This document shows positions 1-5,376 of a stretch of DNA of 5,376 nt, in pieces. The notes beneath the pieces were generated by a model, which worked only from the letters and a program-made list of their open reading frames with translations, did not search any database and had not been told where the DNA came from. The position numbers and the translations under genes were made by a program. Source of the DNA: Victivallales bacterium (lineage in GTDB: Bacteria > Verrucomicrobiota > Lentisphaeria > Oligosphaerales > Oligosphaeraceae); the NCBI GenBank assembly GCA_017543165.1, contig JAFYGL010000346.1, positions 1 through 5,376 of the forward strand, read 5' to 3'. How positions within the stretch are numbered: position 1 is the stretch's first letter; each line of letters begins with the position of its first letter.

Positions 1-21
1 CGCGCGGCCATTGGCCGCGCG
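1..21. repeat. GC-rich palindrome, left copy
   Basis: CGCGCGGCCA and TGGCCGCGCG are exact reverse complements separated by one T. In single-stranded DNA or RNA this gives a stem of about 9 bp with a 3-base loop. No T tract follows on either strand, so it is not a standard intrinsic terminator. It touches the window edge, so the stem may be longer than seen. Confidence 0.85.
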
Positions 22-91
22 TCAGGACGCGATGTTTCCATGCGGCTGTTGTTATGCAGGCTCAGGTGCGTATGGCAGTCCTACGTCCTGA

Positions 92-112
92 CGCGCGGCC
101 AATGGCCGCGCG
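92..112. repeat. GC-rich palindrome, right copy
   Basis: This is the exact reverse complement of the left copy, differing when read on the plus strand only by its central A in place of T. It lies about 70 bases downstream of the hydrolase stop codon on the minus strand, so a read-through transcript would form this hairpin. It could stabilise or attenuate the 3' end of that mRNA, but there is no U run to make it a canonical Rho-independent terminator. Confidence 0.85.
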
Positions 113-124
113 GAGAACCGTGCC

Positions 125-173
125 TCCACAGTCCACAGTCCACAGTCCACTGTCCACTGTCCACTGTCCACTA
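125..173. repeat. Heptanucleotide tandem array, seven units with a mid-array switch
   Basis: Seven consecutive 7-bp units without gaps: TCCACAG at 125, 132 and 139, TCCACTG at 146, 153 and 160, and TCCACTA at 167. Because the unit changes from ACAG to ACTG exactly at the middle, the array is also an imperfect inverted repeat: ACAGT at 128, 135 and 142 can pair with ACTGT at 163, 156 and 149, giving three 5-bp helices separated by CC/CC internal loops. The array starts 12 bases after the inverted-repeat element and ends 8 bases before the hydrolase stop codon at 182-184, in its 3' untranslated region. Heptanucleotide short tandem repeats (STRRs) are known from filamentous cyanobacteria; whether this array is related is unknown. 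Length may vary by slippage. Confidence 0.9.
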
Positions 174-181
174 CACAGGCG

Positions 182-2143
182 TCACTTTGTCTCGAAGACC
201 AGCAGGGCATATCCTGCGAAGTATGGCAAAGTAACCTGGCAGTAGCCGTCCTTGCAGGTCATTGGCAGAGGTTCGCCGTCTGGTGCGCTGAATACCTTTG
301 TGACGGATTTGCCGTCCAGGCGCAGTGCGATTTCCGCATTGCAGATTTCTGGCCTGTCCTCGATGGCGATGGCATTTCCGCGTTTTTCTGGGCAGTAGGA
401 CATAAGGTGCACCAGGGTGCAGCCCTTCTGGTACTGGACGAAGGCGCGTCCAAAACTGGGGAAATGCCCCAGTTTCAGTTTTGGTTCAGGATACAGGAAG
501 GCAAGTATGCTGGCCACCAGGTCCTTGTGCTGCCTGGGCGCCTTAGAGGCATAGCCGTCGAATATGTTGGCAGACATGTAGATGACACTGTCATTGCGCA
601 GCAGGAAAGGCACATCCGACTTGAAATGTGGCGCAACATAGTAGTTTGGCCTCAGACCATCCCATCCCTTGTTGCCATAAGGCTGCACACAGTACATCTC
701 CACCTTGGCGCCTTCGGCTGGCCTGACCTCCTGCCCATCCGCATATAGCGACATTGGCATGTCTGGGAAGTCCTTTGCCAAGTTCCCTTCTGGCTGGTAG
801 AAAACCTGGTTGAACTTGTATGGGCCGACGTATGTGGCAGGCCACAGTTCAGGCAGGGCGAAGCCAGAATTGTCCACCTTCAAGCCAGAGGTGCCAGTTG
901 CGAATACCTTGCCTCCGCGGGCGATATGCTGGCGCACGCGGCTGGCAATTTCATCGGTGAACAGCACATTGTCTGGAAAGATCAGCAACTTGTACTTGTC
1001 CCAAGGGATGTAAGTGGTGACCACGTCAAACTGCACCTTCAGTTCCGTCAGCATCCTGACCGTTGATTGCAGAATCTTTGACATTGGCGCACTGCCTTCG
1101 GGGCCACGCACTGCGACCACTGCGATGTCATTGTCCTTCCATGCGCCGAATGCCCATTTGTCATACTGGCGCACCTTGTCATATACGGGCTTGATTGCAT
1201 CCACCACAGGCTGGGGCCATTCGTAACTGGGGTGTATGTGGTCTGAAATATCGGGGCGCATGCCATGAGCCAGGCCATAGAACATATCGTACTCCATTCC
1301 TTCCTGCGTGCGCAGGCCGCCGAAGTCGCCCCAGGTATTGAAGCGACCAGTCATGTTCAAAATCTGCTTGCCCTTTGCCATTGCGGGGAGGTAATGGGCC
1401 AGCACTGGCAGGTATTCATATCCCCAGCCGCCTGTTGGCAGGCATTCCGCCTCGTAATGGGTGTCCATTTCGTCAAAATCCTCGAAGGGCCTGCCATTGA
1501 AGAAGAAATATGCGTCTGGCTTGACGGCGGTGATGCCCTGGTGCAGATACCTGCAAAACTCATTTACGGAGCGTATGCTGAAGTCGCGCACAGCCCGTTC
1601 ATTCAGCACATCCACGCCTTCCTGGCGCATTTTCTCCACGCATACAGGGCACACGCAAGAGTTTGCCCCCAGGCAGTCAAAGAAAAAACCGTCCACGGGA
1701 TAATCCTTGGCCAGTTCCAATGCCATGTCAAGGAGATGCCGCCTGTATTCGGCGGAATTGTAGCATATCTGCCAGTAGAAGGGGCTTGTGTTGGGCACTT
1801 TTTCTGGAAACATTCTGATTGAACGCCAGGCGGGATGCTCCAGTATCTCTGTCTCGCTTAGGCTTCCATTGAAATACACGGTGAGTTTGATGCCGTTGCG
1901 GTGCGCTTCCTCGCCCAGTTCCCTAATCAGGTCAAACTGCAGGCTTGGATGGCGCTTGCCGAACTTTGTGTTGTAGTAGGCATTGCCCTGGTTGCACCTG
2001 GCATGGCATGTGAGATAGTCCACGCCCAGGCTCTTTATCTGGGCAATGTACTTCTTTGCGGAAAAGCGGCAGCCAAAGTCAGGCACGCTGGTGAGCGTGT
2101 GGCAATCAAAAAACAGAGAGTACTTGAAATCAGTCATTTTCAT
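182..2143 (-). CDS. GHL6/GH29-like glycoside hydrolase with beta-galactosidase trimerisation-type domain
   Basis: Complete 653-residue protein, ATG at 2141-2143 and TGA at 182-184. Residues ~1-330 look like an (alpha/beta)8 barrel of the GHL6 (hypothetical glycosyl hydrolase 6) / GH29-like type: strand-end motif VDGFFFDCLG (150-159), with D156 the candidate catalytic Asp, then the Cys cluster C163-x-C165-xx-C168, FFFNGRP (213-219), E231/E233 before a Gly/Trp-rich loop as acid/base candidates, and AHGMRPDISDHIHPS (292-306). Residues ~355-550 resemble the GATase1-like beta-galactosidase trimerisation domain (WDKYKLLIFPDNVLF, then RGGKVFATGTSG). The C-terminal ~90 residues look like a small beta domain. 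No signal peptide or membrane segment is visible, so it probably acts in the cytoplasm on imported oligosaccharides. A second ATG lies two codons in; neither start has a strong ribosome binding site (GGA six bases upstream of the first). The length suits the family. Substrate cannot be told; alpha-L-fucosidase or beta-galactosidase labels would be guesses. Confidence 0.82.
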   Translation of the reverse strand: MKMTDFKYSLFFDCHTLTSVPDFGCRFSAKKYIAQIKSLGVDYLTCHARCNQGNAYYNTKFGKRHPSLQFDLIRELGEEAHRNGIKLTVYFNGSLSETEILEHPAWRSIRMFPEKVPNTSPFYWQICYNSAEYRRHLLDMALELAKDYPVDGFFFDCLGANSCVCPVCVEKMRQEGVDVLNERAVRDFSIRSVNEFCRYLHQGITAVKPDAYFFFNGRPFEDFDEMDTHYEAECLPTGGWGYEYLPVLAHYLPAMAKGKQILNMTGRFNTWGDFGGLRTQEGMEYDMFYGLAHGMRPDISDHIHPSYEWPQPVVDAIKPVYDKVRQYDKWAFGAWKDNDIAVVAVRGPEGSAPMSKILQSTVRMLTELKVQFDVVTTYIPWDKYKLLIFPDNVLFTDEIASRVRQHIARGGKVFATGTSGLKVDNSGFALPELWPATYVGPYKFNQVFYQPEGNLAKDFPDMPMSLYADGQEVRPAEGAKVEMYCVQPYGNKGWDGLRPNYYVAPHFKSDVPFLLRNDSVIYMSANIFDGYASKAPRQHKDLVASILAFLYPEPKLKLGHFPSFGRAFVQYQKGCTLVHLMSYCPEKRGNAIAIEDRPEICNAEIALRLDGKSVTKVFSAPDGEPLPMTCKDGYCQVTLPYFAGYALLVFETK

Positions 2144-2146
2144 AAT

Positions 2147-2155
2147 TTATCCACA
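2147..2155 (+). promoter_or_regulatory. DnaA-box-like 9-mer just upstream of the hydrolase start
   Basis: TTATCCACA matches the classical DnaA box exactly. It lies 3 bases upstream of the hydrolase start codon, and read on the minus strand (TGTGGATAA) it also contains the only GGA that could serve as a ribosome binding site. It is a single copy with no dnaA/dnaN context or AT-rich unwinding element, so it is not an origin. It may be a chance match or a regulatory box. Confidence 0.3.
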
Positions 2156-2174
2156 GATTTTCACAGATTTTCAC
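2152..2174. repeat. 10-bp direct repeat in the intergenic gap
   Basis: CACAGATTTT occurs twice back to back (2152-2161 and 2162-2171), followed by CAC and a degenerate third unit (CACTATTTT, 2172-2180). On the minus strand this reads GTGAAAATCTGTGAAAATCTGTGG, broken here as AAAATCTGTG x2, ending 8 bases before the hydrolase ATG. A 10-bp period puts the copies on the same helical face, which would suit a repressor site. Alternatively this is a dispersed intergenic repeat of the CACAGATT type that I recall from many bacterial genomes. No promoter hexamers are convincing in the 56-base gap. Confidence 0.7.
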
Positions 2175-2199
2175 TATTTTTTTTAGTGAGATTTCGTCC

Positions 2200-5100
2200 T
2201 TAGGCAAGCAAGCCCTTGTCCTTGTCCTCGAATATCTTTTCGCTGGTGGAATCATTGAAGGCCCCAGCCGCCAAAAGTGCAGAGAACTGGGCTGAACCAT
2301 CATTGCCGAACTTGAGTGACAGGCCATCCATCAGGTCGTTGCCGTTTGCGAAGGCGTTGGCAAGTTCATTGCTGAACTGGATGCCTTGCAGCGTCACTGA
2401 ATTGGTTCCGTCGGAGATTACGGCATTGCCAAGCGCATCGCCTTCAAGCACCAGCGTATTCTTCTCCACCTCATTGAACCAGAGCAGCACAGTTCCGCCA
2501 TTCAACTGCTCAACAATGTCGTTGCCCCAGTCATTGCAGAATGTGAAGGTGTCATGCCCGCCACCGCCGTGCATCGCATCGTTGCCAGAACCGCCAACGA
2601 TTATGTCGTCGCCTGATGCGCCCACGAGACGGTCATTGCCATCGTCGCCAAACAGCTGATTATCTCCCTTGTTCGCCCAGATTACATCGTCGCCGCTACC
2701 GCCGCGCACAATCAAGCCGCCGCCAATGTACTCAAACTTCTGGCTGGTCAAATCTACGACGTCATTTCCTGCGCCCGCGCGAATCTCGTCAAGTTGCGCG
2801 ATGCGGGACTGGTTTTCTGCAAGCGTTCCAGGCAACTCGGTGTAGATGTCATCCACAAACAATGCATCGCCATTGGCATCATCGGTCAAGTTAAGCACGT
2901 TGGGATCCGCCGAGCCAGCAAAGATGTCGTGGAAGCGGTTTTTGCCATTGAGGGCGGCAATCTCATTTGTGCCAGACCAATCATTGACGGAACCTACGTG
3001 ACGCGCCACATACGAGTTTGTCCAGGTTCCACTGGCAGTGGCGAAGAATATGTCGGCATTGCCGTCTGCGTTTGACTGGACAAGTTTCGGGCCGCCCGCA
3101 GTGTTGTTGGACGCGATGTTTTCACCAGTTGTCCAATTGTCGCCATTGGCTGCACGGACACGCCATTGATAGTTTCCGGAAGGCAGGCAGAATGAATCAA
3201 GGCTGTTGGTCGCAACATTCAGGCGCACCAGATGCTCAAAATCATCGATGGAATACTCCACCACATATCCAGTCGCGCCAGGCACCTCAGCCCAAGACAA
3301 TCCGCTTGAGTTGCCGTCGAGGCCGGATACCGACATAAGCACAACAGTTTTTATATTGCTCCAGGCGCTAGAATTGCCGACAGCATCCACTGCCTGCACC
3401 CTGAAATAATAAGTTGTCTCGGGTATGGCGTTTATGGTCAGTGAAGAGTAAGTGGTGTAGGCATAAGTGCGGAATGTCTCGCCGTCAGTCGAGTACTCGA
3501 TATTGAAGCCAGCAATGCCAGAATCCAAATCTGCGCCGCTCATGGACAGTGTAATTACATTGTCATTGGCTTCGGTGGTGAGTTCCGCCTTTTCAGGCGC
3601 AGTGGCATCCACCGTGCTGAGGACTTCTGGCGTGGACATGGGCTCGTTGAAGTCAAAATATATTTCGGCTGTGTTGCGTATTTCCGCACCCGTCTCCAGA
3701 TTGGGCAGCGCGGCAATGGAATAAACAATCTGCCCGTCGCCGCGGCCAGATTCGTCATTTGGATACAGGAATCCCTTTTCAATGTCCTGAAGCATGATGC
3801 CAGTCTCTGGGTCCAGCGCGGTGAACACGGCTGATATCTGCCTTGTTTCACGGTCAAGCTCTATGGAGACATCAACGGTAACGGAAACTCCGTTGACATC
3901 GACAACGACCTTGTCCGAGCATGAAGAGCGATTTCCCTCGACAGTGAAGAGATTTCCCGCCAGGTTGTATGAAAGGAGCGAGAATGTGTCGATGTCCAGA
4001 TTGTCATCCAGCGTATCGAATATACGGAGCCACCTGACTGGCGCGTCCGCCTTTTCAGGGTCGTTTTCAAAGCGGATGGTGTATGTCAAAGTCTGGTTGC
4101 CTGCAATGTAGCCGTTTTCGCCGACACCTGGGCTGACCAGTTTGTCATTGGGGTCCATGGAGCCTGACACTGCGGAAAGCTTCAAATACAGGTTCTTGAT
4201 TTGCTGGTCGTTCGTTATGCCGCGTTCCATCATGAACTTTGTGAAGTTCACGATGTCCTTGACCTTTTCGGGGTCCTTGTCCAGGGCCGCATTGTAAAGC
4301 ATTTCAGACATTTCCCACAGATCATGGTCGGCGAACTGGGCGCGCATGTTGTGCACATCAGGAGTGTTTGTGAACCAAATGGTCTTGTATTCGATTCCCG
4401 AGGACAATCTTTTGACGAAGTTACCCGTTTCGTTTATCATGCCATGCCCAGTGGGCGACGCCGTGTTCGCGACTGTTGTGAATACGTCAATGAACGCGTC
4501 ACGGGAGAGTTTGCTCGACACCTGGGAATTGTTATTGTAATATTCCTCGGCCCATGAGTTGATGGTGTCGCCATAACCTTTGGCGGTCTGGTAGCCCTTT
4601 GCATAAGGCGAATATGTTTTGTACGCCTTGATGGCGCCTTCAACGGCCTTGTATGTGCTGATGGCGTCGTTTCCTGTCAGGTCAATGTATGCCAGCGCAT
4701 TGTCGCGGCAGTATTGATACAAGTTGGGGCCGACTGCCGAACCTGCTGGGTCGGCGGAGAGCCAGCGCCCAGTAATCGGGTCGTAGTCGCGGGCCTTTAT
4801 GGTATAGGTGCCTGAATCGTTGGTGAGGACACCGTATGCGCCCAGATAGGTCAGTTCGTTTTTCACGGTGACTGTGCTGTCGATGATATTGCCCCATGCG
4901 TCGTAGGAATAGGCATTGACGGTATTTCCCGCATCGTCAAGCACGTTGATTACGGAGCCCAGGCGGTCCGTGACGAAGTAATAGGCATTGCCGTTTTCAT
5001 CGAGGAATCCAGCGATTTGACCACCGTCACCAAGTACGTATGTGCGCTTTGTCCCGTCCGAGGATTCGCTGGCGAACAGCATGCCATCCACGCCAATCGT

Positions 5101-5376
5101 GTATTTGACAGTGACGCCGTCGCCGTATGTGACACTGCTGCGGGTGCCGAACGCATCGTATTCCACTGTGCGTGTCATGCCCGTGGAGAGTATGGTTTCG
5201 GAGAGGATGCGGTTGTCGGCAGTCCAAGTGTAGGCGCATACGCCGTTGTTGAGCAGGTTGCCGTTTTCATCGTAGGTGAAGTCCACATCTCCCGCCCGTG
5301 TAATCCTGTTCAGTTCGTCACATGCGGTGTTGACCAAGGTTCCATTGATTGTGGAGGTCAGCCTGTTGCCCGCCAG
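2200..5376 (-). CDS. Giant RHS-core / FnIII / RTX surface or secreted protein, 3' part
   Basis: Open to the right edge: the frame continues through 5338-5376 (residues read LAGNRLTSTINGT) with no stop, so 1058 C-terminal residues are visible; TAA at 2200-2202. Numbering from the TTG codon at 5335-5337, domains are: YD repeats and RHS core (1-222: YDENGNLL, YDAFGTR, DRLGSV, YDAWGNI, ARDYDPITGRWLSADPAG, NLYQY, IDLTG); an unrecognised, apparently helical region (223-394); a beta-rich domain of the DPNDK...YTIRFEN...LDDNLD...GFLYPN...FDFNEP type (395-577, DUF7619-like from memory); FnIII-like domains (578-670 and 671-745); an Asp/Asn-rich linker module (746-853); RTX nonapeptides (854-932); and a ~57-residue tail ending SEKIFEDKDKGLLA. 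RTX arrays bind calcium outside the cell and usually mark type I secretion substrates; RHS cores form hollow shells around toxins. Here about 820 residues follow the core, so it is not a standard RHS toxin. Adhesion or surface display is the likeliest role, but this is inference. Confidence 0.88.
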   Translation of the reverse strand: MAGNRLTSTINGTLVNTACDELNRITRAGDVDFTYDENGNLLNNGVCAYTWTADNRILSETILSTGMTRTVEYDAFGTRSSVTYGDGVTVKYTIGVDGMLFASESSDGTKRTYVLGDGGQIAGFLDENGNAYYFVTDRLGSVINVLDDAGNTVNAYSYDAWGNIIDSTVTVKNELTYLGAYGVLTNDSGTYTIKARDYDPITGRWLSADPAGSAVGPNLYQYCRDNALAYIDLTGNDAISTYKAVEGAIKAYKTYSPYAKGYQTAKGYGDTINSWAEEYYNNNSQVSSKLSRDAFIDVFTTVANTASPTGHGMINETGNFVKRLSSGIEYKTIWFTNTPDVHNMRAQFADHDLWEMSEMLYNAALDKDPEKVKDIVNFTKFMMERGITNDQQIKNLYLKLSAVSGSMDPNDKLVSPGVGENGYIAGNQTLTYTIRFENDPEKADAPVRWLRIFDTLDDNLDIDTFSLLSYNLAGNLFTVEGNRSSCSDKVVVDVNGVSVTVDVSIELDRETRQISAVFTALDPETGIMLQDIEKGFLYPNDESGRGDGQIVYSIAALPNLETGAEIRNTAEIYFDFNEPMSTPEVLSTVDATAPEKAELTTEANDNVITLSMSGADLDSGIAGFNIEYSTDGETFRTYAYTTYSSLTINAIPETTYYFRVQAVDAVGNSSAWSNIKTVVLMSVSGLDGNSSGLSWAEVPGATGYVVEYSIDDFEHLVRLNVATNSLDSFCLPSGNYQWRVRAANGDNWTTGENIASNNTAGGPKLVQSNADGNADIFFATASGTWTNSYVARHVGSVNDWSGTNEIAALNGKNRFHDIFAGSADPNVLNLTDDANGDALFVDDIYTELPGTLAENQSRIAQLDEIRAGAGNDVVDLTSQKFEYIGGGLIVRGGSGDDVIWANKGDNQLFGDDGNDRLVGASGDDIIVGGSGNDAMHGGGGHDTFTFCNDWGNDIVEQLNGGTVLLWFNEVEKNTLVLEGDALGNAVISDGTNSVTLQGIQFSNELANAFANGNDLMDGLSLKFGNDGSAQFSALLAAGAFNDSTSEKIFEDKDKGLLA
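2542..2703 (-). repeat. Coding RTX nonapeptide array (six contiguous 27-bp units)
   Basis: Six consecutive nonapeptides encoded without gaps: GGSGDDVIW, ANKGDNQLF, GDDGNDRLV, GASGDDIIV, GGSGNDAMH and GGGGHDTFT. Five fit GGxGxDxUx; the second is degenerate and lacks the usual Asp at position 6. A further single unit, AGAGNDVVD, lies upstream at 2752-2778, separated by a 16-residue non-repeat stretch. In RTX proteins these units coil into a calcium-loaded parallel beta-roll that folds only outside the cell. Six to seven units is a short array, enough for one compact roll. Confidence 0.93.

Larger units (their letters stand above)
1..112. repeat. Paired inverted palindromic repeat element (REPIN/MITE-like), possibly extending left of the window
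   Basis: Bases 1-29 and 84-112 are perfect reverse complements (29 of 29). Each arm consists of a 21-bp near-palindrome (10-bp arms around one central base, 1-21 and 92-112) plus an 8-base tail, GTCAGGACG-side inward. The two palindromes therefore sit in inverted orientation around a 54-base spacer (30-83). Each could form its own GC-rich hairpin, or the two arms could pair as one 29-bp stem. The spacer shows only weak pairing (CCAT 38-41 with ATGG 72-75) and no convincing ORF. Two inverted palindromes in tandem is the layout of REPINs/BIMEs mobilised by RAYT (TnpA-REP) enzymes, and also of very short MITEs. No transposase is visible here, and target-site duplications cannot be assessed because the left flank is missing. 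The repeat structure is certain; the class is inferred. Confidence 0.85.

Noticed and set aside
1..173. CRISPR array
   Set aside because: The repeats are either a single inverted pair or contiguous 7-bp units without spacers; there are no regularly spaced direct repeats and no cas gene.
40..245. Two overlapping short plus-strand frames across the repeats at the left end
   Set aside because: They run through the inverted repeat and the heptad array and overlap the end of the hydrolase; their translations are repeat-derived (STVHCPLSTVH) with no ribosome binding site.
1265..1822. 185-codon open frame on the plus strand
   Set aside because: It is wholly antisense to the hydrolase gene, whose frame is complete and shows clear family motifs; the plus-strand translation has no recognisable domain.
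2171..2189. Stem-loop TCACTA / TAGTGA with a 7-base homopolymer loop after the giant gene
   Set aside because: The stem is 6 bp and AT-rich, and no U tract follows it in the minus-strand transcript, so it does not meet the pattern of an intrinsic terminator.
2144..2199. Replication origin
   Set aside because: There is one DnaA-box match only, in a 56-base gap, with no box cluster or origin-linked genes.
2216..2659. 147-codon open frame on the plus strand
   Set aside because: It is a Ser/Pro-rich shadow produced by the antisense of Gly/Asp-rich RTX codons; the minus-strand reading is the real one.
5335..5337. TTG codon as the start of the giant gene
   Set aside because: The frame stays open to the window edge with RHS-like sequence (GNRLTSTING) before it, so this is an internal Leu codon and the true start lies outside the window.

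Overview
The window holds two genes, both on the minus strand, with short repeat-rich non-coding DNA at its left end and between them. Reading in the direction of transcription (right to left), the first is the 3' part of a very large gene that runs off the right edge (2200-5376). It encodes an RHS/YD-repeat core, then an unrecognised stretch of about 170 residues, a secreted-protein beta-sandwich domain, two fibronectin type III-like domains and a C-terminal RTX calcium-binding array. After a 56-base gap comes a complete 653-residue gene (182-2143) for a cytoplasmic glycoside-hydrolase-like protein with an (alpha/beta)8-barrel of the GHL6 / GH29-like type, a GATase1-like 'beta-galactosidase trimerisation' domain and a small C-terminal beta domain.

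The left end (1-181) has no credible gene but is highly structured. A perfect 29-bp inverted repeat (1-29 and 84-112) has arms that each begin with their own GC-rich palindrome, a layout like a REPIN/BIME or small MITE. Next to it is a 49-bp heptanucleotide array (125-173) whose unit switches from TCCACAG to TCCACTG halfway, so the array can fold back on itself. The intergenic gap 2144-2199 holds two 10-bp direct repeats (CACAGATTTT) and, overlapping them, one perfect DnaA-box-like 9-mer directly upstream of the hydrolase start.

Organism: no ribosomal or other phylogenetic marker is present. RHS + FnIII + RTX giant proteins, GHL6-type hydrolases and intergenic short repeats together suggest a Gram-negative polysaccharide-using bacterium of the PVC group; Lentisphaerae/Victivallales from a gut or similar habitat is my best guess, from memory of similar architectures and with low certainty. 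G+C is moderate (about half, by eye) and codon use looks alike in the two genes.

Functional link: the two genes are co-oriented, but nothing in the sequence shows that they act together. The giant protein is expected at or outside the cell surface. The hydrolase shows no signal peptide and probably acts on imported oligosaccharides. The points most worth following are the RHS-RTX fusion with a toxin-sized unrecognised region in its middle, and the paired palindromic repeat element at the left end.
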